A program made the position numbers and the translations under genes. From Impatiens glandulifera (lineage: Eukaryota; Streptophyta; Magnoliopsida; Ericales; Balsaminaceae): a stretch of DNA of 64,000 bases. Location of the stretch: assembly GCF_907164915.1 (NCBI RefSeq), contig NC_061864.1, positions 11,663,889-11,727,888 of the forward strand, given 5' to 3'. Positions 25,679-37,234 of the stretch are shown here, piece after piece. Under the pieces are notes generated by a model. It did no database searches. It had not been told where the DNA came from and saw only the letters and a list, made by a program, of their open reading frames with translations. Position 1 is the first letter of the stretch, and the number at the start of each line of letters is the position of its first letter.

Positions 25679-25797
25679 AATTTTTTTTTTTTTGAGAAAA
25701 CACACTTAACCAGGCGCAGAACTTGCTGCCTGACTAGTTCAATCCCAGGACCTCATGGAGTATCCACATTTTGTTGCCGTTAGGCTAGAAGAGGGAA
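25679..25797 (-). mobile_element. SINE-like retroposon, copy A
   Basis: On the minus strand a tRNA-like head (CTTCTAGCCTAACGGCAACA, with B-box-like GGGATTGAAC) leads to AAGTTCTGCGCCTGGTTAAG and ends in a poly(A) run, seen as T13 at 25681-25693. A related copy lies at 55770-55907, with the same order of blocks over about 100 bases. This supports a dispersed family. Confidence 0.55.
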
Positions 25798-28382
25798 TGT
25801 GTTTAAAATTTAAAAGTTTATAAATGTAGTAAAAGATGTTTTAATTGAAAGATTAATGGTTGAATGTTTTAAAAAAAGGAATAAGATCAAACCAGTTTCT
25901 TTGTTTTTGATGGGTTCTGATGTCGTTGTCTCTCTTTTTGATTTTGTTTGGATTGATCATTGATTGGTGTGCCAATTTGCGAGAACAGAAGAAGAGTCTA
26001 GATTGATTGTTTGTATGATGAAAATGTGGGTGCAAATTGTTTGATAGGCGGCCTGGTCTGGACTGCCCCCCTCTGTTTTAATCTTTTGACGTCATGACTG
26101 CTCAAATTCCTTTCCTTCTTACTTTCATTATATATATACTCTTCATGGACCACCACAAACACACCTTCATACTCATCCCTAGCTTGTACCATATTTCATC
26201 ACTTTTCTCCCTGTCTCTATAGATTATTCACCATTTTGTCTTTCCTTTTCAGCAATGCTATAGTTACTTCCATCAATTGTCTCTTAGATCTTGTTTTATG
26301 TTGTTTTATTCTTTGTCAAAAAAACTTAAATGATGAAAAAAAATGGAAAGTTAAATGACAAAATTGATTCCTTTCATTAAATATTAAGAGTCCACTATTT
26401 AAAACATCTTAAATCAAAATGGAAGTCATCTGATTTATGTAATGTCACGACAGCTTCATATTTAAATAAATTAAGTTGTTTAATTAATAAAATGTCATTT
26501 TATATTTAATAAAAGTTTAAGTTATTTTGATAGTTAAAATATAATGATGCGATATATATAATTTATAAATATAGTGATAAAAATTCAAAAAATAAATAAA
26601 AAATCATTCGTGTCGGTAACCATATCTCGAATATGAAGGTATTTATTTATTTTTTTTTGACCATATCTCGAGTATGTAGGTATTCATTTATTTTTTTGCA
26701 GCAAATTAGATGATGTTCCTGTGTAGAGTAGCTCTCATTTATTACTCATTGTTATTAAATTCAAATGAGTTAATAATTGAAGTTACCATCAAGAATTCAC
26801 ATCATTAATGAATTAGTTTAATTAGAATCTTAATATTTGCAAATTTATATTATGTAATATCTAAATTTGATTTTTTTTGACATTATTATATTTTATTTGT
26901 AAATTAATGTCCTATATGTAACTATTTATTTGATTTAATGAAATTAATTTCTTATAAAAAAAATAGGTCTTAGATCTTGTTTAGGCAAAGTTTTTTTTTA
27001 ATATTATAAAAAAAATCACAATAATTTAAACAATCCTCTATTTACAGTCACTCAATTCATTAATTAAATATTTTTTTTATATATATATATTTATATTAAC
27101 TATTAATACTCTCTATAAGGAAAAAAAAATATATACTTTTGACCTATCTAGTTTATAAAAAACAATATACAAAATTAGATCGAAAGAAATGAAAAGACAG
27201 TTTGTTAAACAATCTTACTCACAATGAGTTTTATTATATGGAATTGGATCCTATCTAGTTGTATTATATATATTTCAGTTTTCATGCACTTCAAGTGGGC
27301 TTCTTCTAGTGGACCACAATATTAAAGCCCAACACAGTTTTGTATATCACAGCCCAACTAGATGGAATCCACGAACTCGTGATTGTTCACTCTACAGATA
27401 ATTTACTTCTCCATCTTCAATTTCTCGCTCAAGCTTTATGCAAACCCTAATTCCAGCAATTGCGATTATCCTTGTAATGTTTGAATTGTAGGCTTAAAAG
27501 AAAGATGCAAGTTTCTAAATTAGTGATTAATCTATCAAATTCGTAAACTTTTCTTCTTCTTCCTGAACTTTTGAAACGAGAGAATTTAGATGCCGGTGAG
27601 GACATTTTGTGCATGAGCCGCAACAATAATCTTTGCGCATCCCATGGTTATAACCTTGGGGTTGTTGTTGCAATGACGAATGTGCCAAAATGCTAATCTG
27701 AGGCCTCTTCATTTCTGATAATTGAAGCTTGTTATTTATTGACTGTATTTGGGAGAATTTGTTTTAAGCTGTATATATATATTATATGCTAATCAAACTT
27801 GTATGATAGAAAATTAGGATTGGGTCCAATAAACAAAATCTTAGAGCATAATTGATGATATAAGTTAATGAGATCCTAAATCACAGAAACCCTAAGTTAA
27901 CTTGATTGTGGTTTATCATTGGAAAGGCAAGAAACTATTAAAGTTTCTAAATTTGTTTATTATTCACCATTTGCCAGTTCATAAGTTTGTCCCGTCTAGA
28001 TTGTTTATAATTCAGTAATCAATGAATTTGTATATTTAAAGCTTGTCTACTAGTCAATGACCTAGATTAGATCATTATGAATATGATGACAGTTAGTTAG
28101 GGGGAGGGGAATAGTAAGTAATATGCACATGTTTTCTCATTTGAATGGTAGGTTTTAATTAATAACTTGTAGACAGATGTACCATGAATCTCGTGCCCCG
28201 TACGTTGGGATTCAAATATTATAGATATGTAGGTGAAACTTCTTGGTATAGTTTATATGAGTAAATCAAGCATATAAGGGGATTTTCCTAACACATTATT
28301 GTAGACTTTATCTATCTTCTCTCAAGATTGCAAAGCTTAAACCGTGGTTGTTCCAGAGATCTATTTAGCTAGCCATTAATTT
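25798..28382. other. Intergenic with a promoter-like cluster at 27.3-27.45 kb
   Basis: No convincing protein gene. Small frames on both strands (25853-26192 and 27527-27712, minus) have no recognised family. The site II/telo-box cluster is listed separately. Confidence 0.35.
27296..27450 (+). promoter_or_regulatory. Site II and telo-box cluster without an obvious gene
   Basis: TGGGCT at 27296-27301, AGCCCA at 27326-27331 and 27351-27356, and telo-box AAACCCTAA at 27442-27450 lie close together, the arrangement of growth-related plant promoters. The only plus-strand ORF right after it is a 17-codon hydrophobic one, starting at the ATG at 27438 and overlapping the telo-box. The transcript it might drive is unknown. 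Confidence 0.35.
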
Positions 28383-28742
28383 ATGGGTCCCGGAGGACCA
28401 GGAGGTTGGGGTGGTGGTGGTGGTGGCGGCCCTGGTGGTTGGGGCGGTGGTGGAGGAGGCGGCCCTGGTGGTTGGGGTGGTGGTGGCCCTGGAGGCCCCG
28501 GAGGTTTGTTTGGTGGATTTGTTAATGGCATATGTAACTTAGTCGGATCATGGTAGGTAACAAACATTTTAGATCACTTATTTAATGTGATTTTGATTCA
28601 TTTCAGTTGAATAATAATAACAATCTTTTGTAATTGTAGCTTGTCTTGCATATGCTGTTGCTGGCTGCTGCAAGATTGCTTTGGCGGTGGCCCGGGGCCA
28701 GGTTTTGGCCCTCCTGGTGGTGGTGGTGGCCGTCCATTCTAA
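28383..28742 (+). CDS. Small glycine-rich protein with Cys-rich hydrophobic core, 90 aa
   Basis: Two exons, 28383-28552 and 28640-28742, join in phase 2 to give 90 residues. The first 41 residues are Gly/Pro with three GGW motifs set in GGGGGGG runs. Next come LFGGFVNGICNLVGSC and LSCICCCWLLQDCFGGG, a short hydrophobic Cys-rich segment with seven cysteines that could insert in or lie on a membrane and be acylated. The tail GPGPGFGPPGGGGGRPF is again Gly/Pro. Similar plant proteins with a CCCWLLQDCFGG core are annotated only as glycine-rich or hypothetical. The donor at 28553 was chosen because the alternative at 28557 would retain an in-frame TAG. Minus-strand proline-rich frames here are antisense shadows. 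Confidence 0.75.
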
Positions 28743-28944
28743 TCCGGCTGCAATGGATGGAGAAAGAGATCTTATTCTTATCATCATTATCATTTGTTGT
28801 TGAATAATTTCTTGTTGTGTTTGTTTACATGACTATGTACACTATGTAGTCATGCTCTCTTATCCCTATTGAAAAACACCCTCAGTTTGTTGTTATGTGT
28901 TTTTATTGTCCTTTGTTGGCTATCTTTGTGATTTACCTCTGTCA

Positions 28945-28945
<1 letters not shown>

Positions 28946-28983
<38 letters not shown>
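28946..28983. repeat. (AAT)n microsatellite
   Basis: About 12 AAT units 200 bases downstream of the glycine-rich protein gene. Confidence 0.95.
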
Positions 28984-28984
<1 letters not shown>

Positions 28985-31402
28985 TTGTTTACAACCTTAA
29001 TGTTTGGTAGTACACTTTCTATAACTTTGTATTTCATGAGTTAATAATGTTTACAATAAGTTACAATTTTTGATTTTACATTATTTTTTTTTTTTGTTAA
29101 ATTGAACTCCAGTCACAGTTCCTTCTTGTGCAAAACTGGCTCCATTAATGATTTTGCACTTGAAACCTAATTCTGAAGAATGAACTCGGCCAGGCTAAAC
29201 TCCAAAAATTTATTGAGTAAAGAAGGTTTATCTAGATCATAATTGAATTTAAGATGGATTAAAAATGGTGTCAATTGTTTGAACAAAAAAAAATACCTTT
29301 ACGCTACAATCACATTATAGGGTCGGTCCTATTTCTTAGCATTTAATAATTCAATCAGCATGTTTCCATTGTTATAATCATGAACTTTGGGCTTTAATAG
29401 TGAGCTAAAACAAGCTTCAATGAAATCAAAATTGAAGGCTAACCATTCTCTTTTTTAGTTGAAAAAATCCTTAACCCCAAAAGACAATTGAAGTCGGTTT
29501 TGTTTCTGTTTATACTATTCAGATATTTTAGTTGGTTATGTATTTTGTCAACAATATTTTGTTTAGTTGAATTAAATTTATTTATCTTGTATTTTTATAA
29601 TCTGAATAATATTTTCAACAGTTGAGATATAGTTTGATGATATACCTTCCGATTATTTTGGTAATCATACCTTGAATCCTTGTCCCTACCATTTTAATAG
29701 CAAAATAGGCTTAGTAATCAATTTTTGTTGATCTTTCACATGAATACCCTATTACATGTATCATCCCATTATATAAAAATGGGTTATATAAAAATGGGTT
29801 ATTGTTTGACCTAACTTTTTAAGGGAGCTGATTTATTGATTCTTTCCCTACTCTTCTTTATTTACTTTATTACTAATCGGTTTGAAATCAAATGAGTTCC
29901 TTATTAGAATCACTGACAATTTGATCCCTGCATTGTTTGATATTCTTTAGTAAAATTTTTATTTTTATAAATTCCTTCTCTAGTTTGACATATAAATTCA
30001 TTTTATTATTTTCATTTTATAAATATTATTTTATATTATTTATTAATTATTAAGAAAAAAACTTATTTAGATTACTTATTTAAATGTATAAACTATTAAA
30101 AATTTATATAAACTCGTATTTACTATTAAAAAATATTGTTTGTATTTAAGCTCTTATTTAATTAGAGTTATTCATTTATAATATATTTATATATCTTTAG
30201 TAAAATCTTATTTTTCAAGATTTCAAAATCTTTGAATGGCCGGTTATAAATCAATTAAAAAATTAATTAAATATATGATTAAAAATGTGTAATCATATAC
30301 TTATAAATGATTTAAAAATTAAATATTATTTTATTTAATATTATACAATATTTTAATAAATTATTAACAACTTATTATTCTTATTCCAATAACAACTAAT
30401 CACAATTCAAATAATATTTTTGTAATACACTAATTATTAAATTTAAATTTATTTTATTATATTCTCTTATTAGTTAATTATTTTTTATTAATTAACTTTT
30501 CAAATATTTTATTATTAATTAGTTTTTGAGTTATATAAATAACTTAAAATTATAAAAATTATTATTAAATATACACACACAATTTATATAATTTAAAAAT
30601 ATATTTATTAATTTATAATTTACAAAATTTAATAATTAGTAGAAAAATATTATATTACCATATGTGAATTTATATAATTTAAAAAATATTTATTATTTAT
30701 GCATTTTTTTTTTAATTTCAAATATATATTTATACTTATATATCTCAGTTTTGTAAACTAATTTTTAAATTTCTAAATATATAATATAATTTTAAATATA
30801 TTTAATATTTTAGTTTATTGAATAAAATAATATTTGAAATATAAATTTATTTAAATTTAAATAATTTAAGAATATTTTTTATATTAAAAAATAAAAATTA
30901 TATATTATAAACTCATTCTATTAAAAGTTATGACTTGGTACGAAAAAGAGAAAAAAAAAGATGAATTAAAATAATATATATATATATATATAAATAAATA
31001 AAGTTAACATCATAATAATATTTTTTTTTAGATGACATAAGATTTATTCTTATTTTTTTATATAATTTATTATTTAAATTAGACGAGAATTAACCTTATA
31101 AAATAAATAAATAAATAACCCGTTTTAATAGTACATAAGATTTATTCTTATTTTTTTATATAATTTATTATTTAAATTAGATGAAAATTAATACTTGTAA
31201 AAATAAATAAATTAATCAAAGGCTGACCTAATATAGTTTCTTACTTACTTTTTCTTATTTTATACCTATTTCTTCTCTATAGAATTCTACGTAGCAAAGC
31301 CTTTTTTATCTGTATTTTTTTTTTATATATATTTATAATTTATAGTTAGACCAAAAGTGAATTTCAAATGACTCCTTATAGCATAGAAAAGAAAAGAAAG
31401 GG
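28984..31402. other. AT-rich intergenic region
   Basis: Long runs of A/T with no gene. A tandem duplication of about 60 bases (the AAGATTTATTCTTATTTTTT block) occurs at about 31038 and 31138. The right end is the NHX promoter. Confidence 0.4.
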
Positions 31403-31755
31403 ATGCAAACCAAACCGTCGATGAGGAATAAGGAATTGGCAGCAACCTTTTCAACGTGTCTTTCCGTTATGTTCACTCTTTTGACTCTTTATATTTTATT
31501 TCTCTCTCTCCTAAAACCTCTTTGCATTTATTTGGCCGCATCGGTAAGCTACCTTATATATCTGTCATTCTCTGCCCGCCCTTTTTTGTTCTATATTTCC
31601 AAACTGTATTGCCTTCCTTAATCGCCAAGCAAAATATTCATCTTCAACTCCCAAAACCCACCAGAAAAGAAACCCTATTTCTTCATCTGCAGCCTGGGTG
31701 GAGTTCTTCTTCATCGGATGATGATTCCGGATACATAGAGGCTAAAATTATCAAC

Positions 31756-34700
31756 ATGGGCCTAGGCGAAGTAGTTGTCATCAAATTGGGCGGCATAATG
31801 TCTGCCTCCACCGAAGTTACTGTCAATTCGATGACCTTGTTTGTTGCCCTCCTTTGCGCTTGCATTGTCATCGGTCATCTTCTCGAAGAAAATCGTTGGT
31901 TGAACGAATCAATCACTGCCATTGTCATTGTAAGTCTCTTTCTTTCTTTTCTGTTCTCCAACGCAACCGAGACTCTCGATTTCATTGTTGTTTCTTGTGA
32001 TGATGATGAATGACAGGGTTTATGCACTGGTGTCGTTATTTTACTAACTAGTCAGGGAACCACCTCAAGGATTCTACAGTTTGATGAAGAAATTTTCTTC
32101 ATTTATCTTCTTCCTCCTATTATATTCAATGCCGGGTACTTATTCATTCTTTCTTTTCTATCTTCTTGATTTTCAGCTAGCTAGTCCTTACTTTTGTACT
32201 TGATGATGAAGACATCACCATTGTGATATTCATGTTCATGTCATGTAATGCTAATGCTCCTGTTCTTATTCCCATAGGTTTCAGGTGAAAAAGAAGCACT
32301 TCTTTCGAAATTTCATGACTATCATGTTGTTTGGTGCTGTTGGAACTTTGATATCCTTTGGAATCATTTCAATAGGTACAATGAACAACTGTTCTTTTCT
32401 TTGCAATTCATATTTGTTGCAGTGCAATTTTTTAGTCTAGTTTAAGCGAATGTTGCATATGTTTGTTGTTTCTGAATCAATTATTTTATGTTCGTGATCC
32501 ATCTGATTTTCCTCGCAACATGCTTCATTGTAAATGTCCCAATTGTTTCATTGTCCCAAACTCTAGGTCTAGATTAAACTAATTGCTAAATTAGACAACA
32601 ATGTTACACCTACATCAAATAGACAAGATTTATCACATTTGAGCTTCAATGTCTATTCAAAATTGTTTTTATCTGTCTTGGTCTTGACATGGGTCTCCTG
32701 ATTCAGGTGCATCATGCTTATTTGATAAGCTGGACGTTGGTTTTCTTGGAACACAGGACTTTCTCGGTATGTCTTTTCGTACCTTCCATTACATATATCA
32801 TAGTCAGTGCTGGCCCCGAAGTTTGGGGTGCCCTATGCGAAATTTTTTTTCTTATTTTTTATTGAATTTGTTATATTTTATCTTATAATGAAAAGATGTA
32901 ATAGTTTTATATAGATTTTAACAAAAATAATCTAGTCTAACTGGTTCAATGGTGTATACTGTTTATTATGGTCTCAGGTTCAAGCCTTGGTAGAGTAGGT
33001 TTTTAAAAACTTTTTTTCTGTAGGGTGTCGGGGAAGGGGTGACCCTAGACGGCTGCCTAGCTGACCTCACCCCAGCTGTGCTTGTCCATTCCTTTCCAGC
33101 ACCATTCTTGATTTTCATGTACAAAATCAGCAGAATAACTCAAGCATACAATCAAATAACAAGAATTAAGGTGAGAAGGAGATGAGAACGTAGGATAAAA
33201 TTAGATGTGACTGGGATTGAAAAAGGTTTGAGAATACAGAGATTGTTTCCACAAAATACATCATACCCATACACATTTCACTACCTATTCCTGATCTTTA
33301 TGAAACACAATATTAATTTTTCCATATCCTAGCAGCCTTTGACCATAACTATTGTCCTAATAGACCTATTTCCCATGTTAACTTAGCGGTGTTCATATAT
33401 TTTCTTGAGAAGGATTTATTGGATGATAATAAGAGAGCTCAAATGTTCTAACTTTGTGGCCTATGCAAGGACCCTTGTGTATTTAAATTCTTTTTCTACT
33501 GCTAACTACATATGTTACTTCTTTTCTAAAAGGGTCAACATTTTACTTTATCTGATATCCTTGCAAGCTTCTCAAATTGTTGAAACTTACTTATTTTTAA
33601 ATTTCAATGTTGCAGCAATTGGGGCAATCTTGTCAGCAACAGATTCTGTTTGCACTTTGCAGGTATAGAAGTCATACATCTCTAAACAGATTGGGATATT
33701 TTCTGATTGACGTTTCTGTTAATTATATAGGTGCTTAATCAAGATGAAACACCTTTTCTATATAGTCTAGTCTTTGGGGAAGGAGTTGTCAATGATGCTA
33801 CATCAATAGTCCTCTTCAATGCAATTAAAAAGCTTGACATTTCCCACGTTGACTCATTCGTTGCCTTTCAATTTTTTGGCAACTTTGCTGTTTTGTTTAC
33901 CACAAGCACTTTTCTGGGTATTGCAGTAAGTAGTCTTTCAACAACTTTTGTCTCCAAAACAATTTATTTTGGTTCCGTTTGCTAGATTTAGTAATTATTC
34001 ACTTCTTATTTTTCTTTCAAATTAGGGTAGTTATCAAGTGTCTTTTTTGAGTATAAAATATAATTAATATTATGGAAGACAAAAAAAAAATAGAGTTAGA
34101 TGATTAAGAATATACTCTCATATCTGCTGTCAATTAAAATTAAACTCAATATTCATGTAGAAAGATTAGTTTGGAAGATACTCTCATATGTGTTGTCAAG
34201 TTATTACCGCTTTATGTAGCATTGTCAGTTAGGACTCTTTGTTTACTTTCTCTACTCCAGTTGAGGTATCCTTTGACTTTATTTGGAATGGATTGTTAAC
34301 AATCCATGCACTTGCACCTTTTAGTTCCTATTCACTTTGGTAGACACGTCCTATGACACCTGTTTTATTTCTTCTTTGCAGATTGGTTTGATTAGTGCTT
34401 ACATCATTAAAAAGCTGTACTTTGGCCGGTATGTGATCATTTAGATTGTAAATTCATGTTATTCTTGGCATCATTGGAAAGTTGGGCCTTGTATGATGAA
34501 GGGTTATTTGAATATAATCTAAATAACCCCTTATCCTATCATCTATCACTTCATCATGTACTTTATTTTTTGTAACATTTAAATTACAACGGATATTTTA
34601 ATCCATTAACCCAAATGATCCACTTTTTCATCAAACAAGGTTTTTTCCAAAATAAAATCGGTTTATTTAAAAAGACTGCATCAATCAAACTCCTGGTGTT

Positions 34701-36376
34701 CTAACAAATTTCGTATGAATATATTATGACCTTACAATCATGTCCAACTCTTCTCAAGTTTAATGCATATGCTTGTATAGTTGGGTGTATAGATATACTT
34801 TACAACTTACAAGTTTAACGTTCTTCTTATGCTTCAATTTCAGGCATTCAACTGATCGTGAAGTTGCTCTCATGATTCTTATGGCCTATCTTTCATATGT
34901 TATGGCTGAGGTAAGTTGCAGCCTTTGAAGTTTGTACTTATACCAAAGTTTTTTATTTAACAACTTCCCTTTGTTTTTTCAGCTCTTTGATTTGAGTGGG
35001 ATTCTAACTGTGTTCTTTTGCGGCATTGTCATGTCCCACTACACCTGGCATAATGTGACTGAGAGTTCAAGGGTAACTACCAGGTATATGACCAGTATTT
35101 CTTTATGCTGGACTATTTATTTTTACCTTATCTGTTTTACATTGCTGTTTCCACAGGCATGCATTTGCAACCTTGTCATTTATTTCTGAAATTTTCATCT
35201 TCCTCTATGTTGGCATGGATGCTTTGGATATGGAGAAGTGGAATATTGTTAGTAGAAGGTAGGTACTACAAGCCGCAAATGAAAGTTTACTTTTGAAACA
35301 ATGTGCTTGATCATATTTTCGTTTGCATGGCTTTCCAAGATTATCTCATACCCATTATACTTTATTTTTTTCTTTGGTTTTTGTTTCTCTTCAGTTTATT
35401 TTATTTTAAATTTCTTTCAGTTTCTAATGATGAAAATTTAATTTTGACTATAAGGCCGTGGCAATCCATTGGAGTGAGTTCGGTGCTACTTGGCCTTGTT
35501 CTATTAGGGAGGGCAGCTTTTGTGTTTCCACTCTCCTTCTTGTGTAACCTAGGCATGAAGTCCCATGATAAAATGGAATTTAAGCAACAGGTGATTAGTC
35601 TTGTCCTTTCTTTTTCTTTTTTCCGAATAATTTGTTTTAATCCTCAACGCATAAAAATATAAAACGACTAAGCAGGTTACTATTTGGTGGGCTGGTCTCA
35701 TGCGAGGAGCTGTCTCAATGGCACTTGCTTACAATCAGGTAACAACAACTAAAAAAACTGTTCTTATGTTTGATTGGCTTTTTAGATAAAAAAACAAAAC
35801 AAAAAACTGTTCTTATCTTTTTGTCCTTTATATCTTTTGCTGCAGTTTACAAGTTCTGGCCATACAAGAATACCAGTTCATGCGATCATGATTACCAGCA
35901 CCATCACAGTTGTTCTTTTCAGTACAATGGTAAGAAGTTATATGTATTCTGATTATTTTTAGTCCTCCTGGATTAGAGTTTCTAAGGGCGATTAGTAGAT
36001 AATTATAATTTTTTTTTAAAATTTTCAGGTTCTTGGGTTGATGACAAAACCTCTTGTAAGGTTCTTGCAGCCTCCATCATTGTCAAGAACATTAAGCAAC
36101 CATTCATCACAAAATAATCTTAAGAGCATCTCAGTTCCACTCCTGAGCGATTGGAATAGTCCGGAAGCAGATGATGATACACCAACCCATCACCACAATA
36201 TAACTCGGCCCACAAGCATACGAATGCTCTTAAGCGCCCCAACAAGTACTGTACACTATTATTGGAGAAAGTTTGACAATGCCTGCATGCGTCCAGTTTT
36301 TGGAGGAAGGGGATTCGTCCCTCAAATCCCTGCCACGCCCTTGGATAGGAGCACCGCTCATATCCTTATTTCATAA
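31756..36376 (+). CDS. NHX: Vacuolar-type Na+(K+)/H+ antiporter, NHX class I
   Basis: Fourteen exons: 31756-31929, 32017-32135, 32278-32375, 32707-32766, 33616-33662, 33731-33925, 34381-34427, 34844-34910, 34983-35083, 35157-35258, 35455-35590, 35676-35738, 35846-35929 and 36029-36376. All junctions are GT-AG and in frame, giving 546 residues (Arabidopsis NHX1 has 538). The protein exchanges cytosolic Na+ or K+ for vacuolar H+, setting vacuolar pH, turgor and salt tolerance. Visible landmarks are LFVALLCACIVIGHLLEENR, the amiloride-site motif FFIYLLPPI, the transport-core sequence GEGVVNDATS, and MRGAVSMALAY in a late membrane segment. The hydrophilic C-tail begins at about residue 440 and ends RGFVPQIPATPLDRSTAHILIS. 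The start is the ATG about 25 residues before the first membrane helix, as in the family. The exact NHX1-4 orthologue is not resolved. Confidence 0.93.
32930..33010 (+). mobile_element. Possible tRNA-derived insertion in NHX intron 4
   Basis: Intron 4 is 849 bases long, much longer than most introns of this gene. It holds a tRNA-like stretch with an A-box-like TCTAACTGGTTCAATGG at about 32935-32952 and a B-box-like GGTTCAAGCC at 32977-32986. GC-rich sequence unlike its surroundings follows, to about 33085. A SINE remnant is the simplest reading, but the ends were not defined. Confidence 0.3.
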
Positions 36377-37151
36377 TCCACCCTTTATTTATTGATAACA
36401 GAGATGCTGTTGTTTAATCTCTTATAAGCTAGCCTACTCTGTTATATGTAAACATTATGGAGGATTAGTTATAAAATGGATAATATATTACAAATTACAA
36501 TGATTTGAGATTTTTTTTGTATACACTTAGTGAACTACTTTTATTTGTTATTTTTTATTTTCGATGTTCAATCCTAGTTGAAAGCGCCCAAATTTAGTAA
36601 ATTATTTGAGCTTTATTCTTTAGAGGCTATGTTTGGATCACAACAAGCAAACACGTGGACCAAAATCTATTCCTTCTGCGATATCATAAAATCATTTTTT
36701 TTTTTATCGTTTAGTACCTTTTATCATTACAACAAAAGTATTTTCCAAACATATCCGAAATAAAGATAATGATCAACAAATGAAAGTGAAATTCATTAAC
36801 ACATTCTTAATTAATCTCTCATGTAAAAAGAAGAAAACTTTTATAATTTGTATAATCTGAATCTATTCTATTAGATTATATTAGATTTAGATTAGAAGAG
36901 ACTTTTTACCGAAAGTGAAAGCGCTGGATAAGCATAAAAGATTTAAAGTTATATCAATATCTATCAAAAATATATAAACGTAAATGTAGTGTAATTCAGT
37001 AGTAGATATTTATCAAAATAATAAACATAAATGCTGTGTAATTCATTAGTAGATAGAATTGTTCATATTTGTAAAAGTAAAAAGTTTTCTAAAAGAGAAA
37101 GTGTTCCCAAAGCAGTACAAATTAGAACAGAGGACATGAGAAGGTGTCTAC
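36377..37151. other. Intergenic between NHX and ARF
   Basis: NHX 3' end followed by the ARF promoter. The phrase AATTCAGTAGTAGATA/AATTCATTAGTAGATA repeats at about 36991 and 37038, inside a local duplication of about 50 bases. No gene seen. Confidence 0.4.
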
Positions 37152-37159
37152 TATAAATA
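37152..37159 (+). promoter_or_regulatory. TATA box of the ARF gene
   Basis: TATAAATA 83 bases upstream of the ATG at 37235, consistent with a leader of about 50 bases. Confidence 0.6.
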
Positions 37160-37234
37160 AAAAACTGCAGAGTGTGACATAGAGATAGATAAAAGCCTCA
37201 GCTTTCCTTCCTTCATTCCTTCTTCCTTGGGAAG

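Noticed and set aside
25998..26192. Minus-strand frame and a plus-strand TATA-like site near 26128 with a 25-codon ORF
   Set aside because: Neither product resembles a known family and no splice-linked exon was found.
27527..27712. 61-codon minus-strand frame with a Cys/His cluster (KDYCCGSCTKCPHRH)
   Set aside because: It has an ATG and an AT-rich TATA-like region upstream, but no recognised family and no support beyond an open frame of chance length.
28376..28793. Minus-strand proline-rich frames
   Set aside because: They are the antisense of the glycine-rich protein exons; the plus strand gives a spliced, family-like product.
31456..31755. Upstream extension of NHX exon 1 to 31456
   Set aside because: The extension would start at GTG and has no ATG before 31756 in the unspliced frame. 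The spliced alternative from 31403 is reported as a finding instead.
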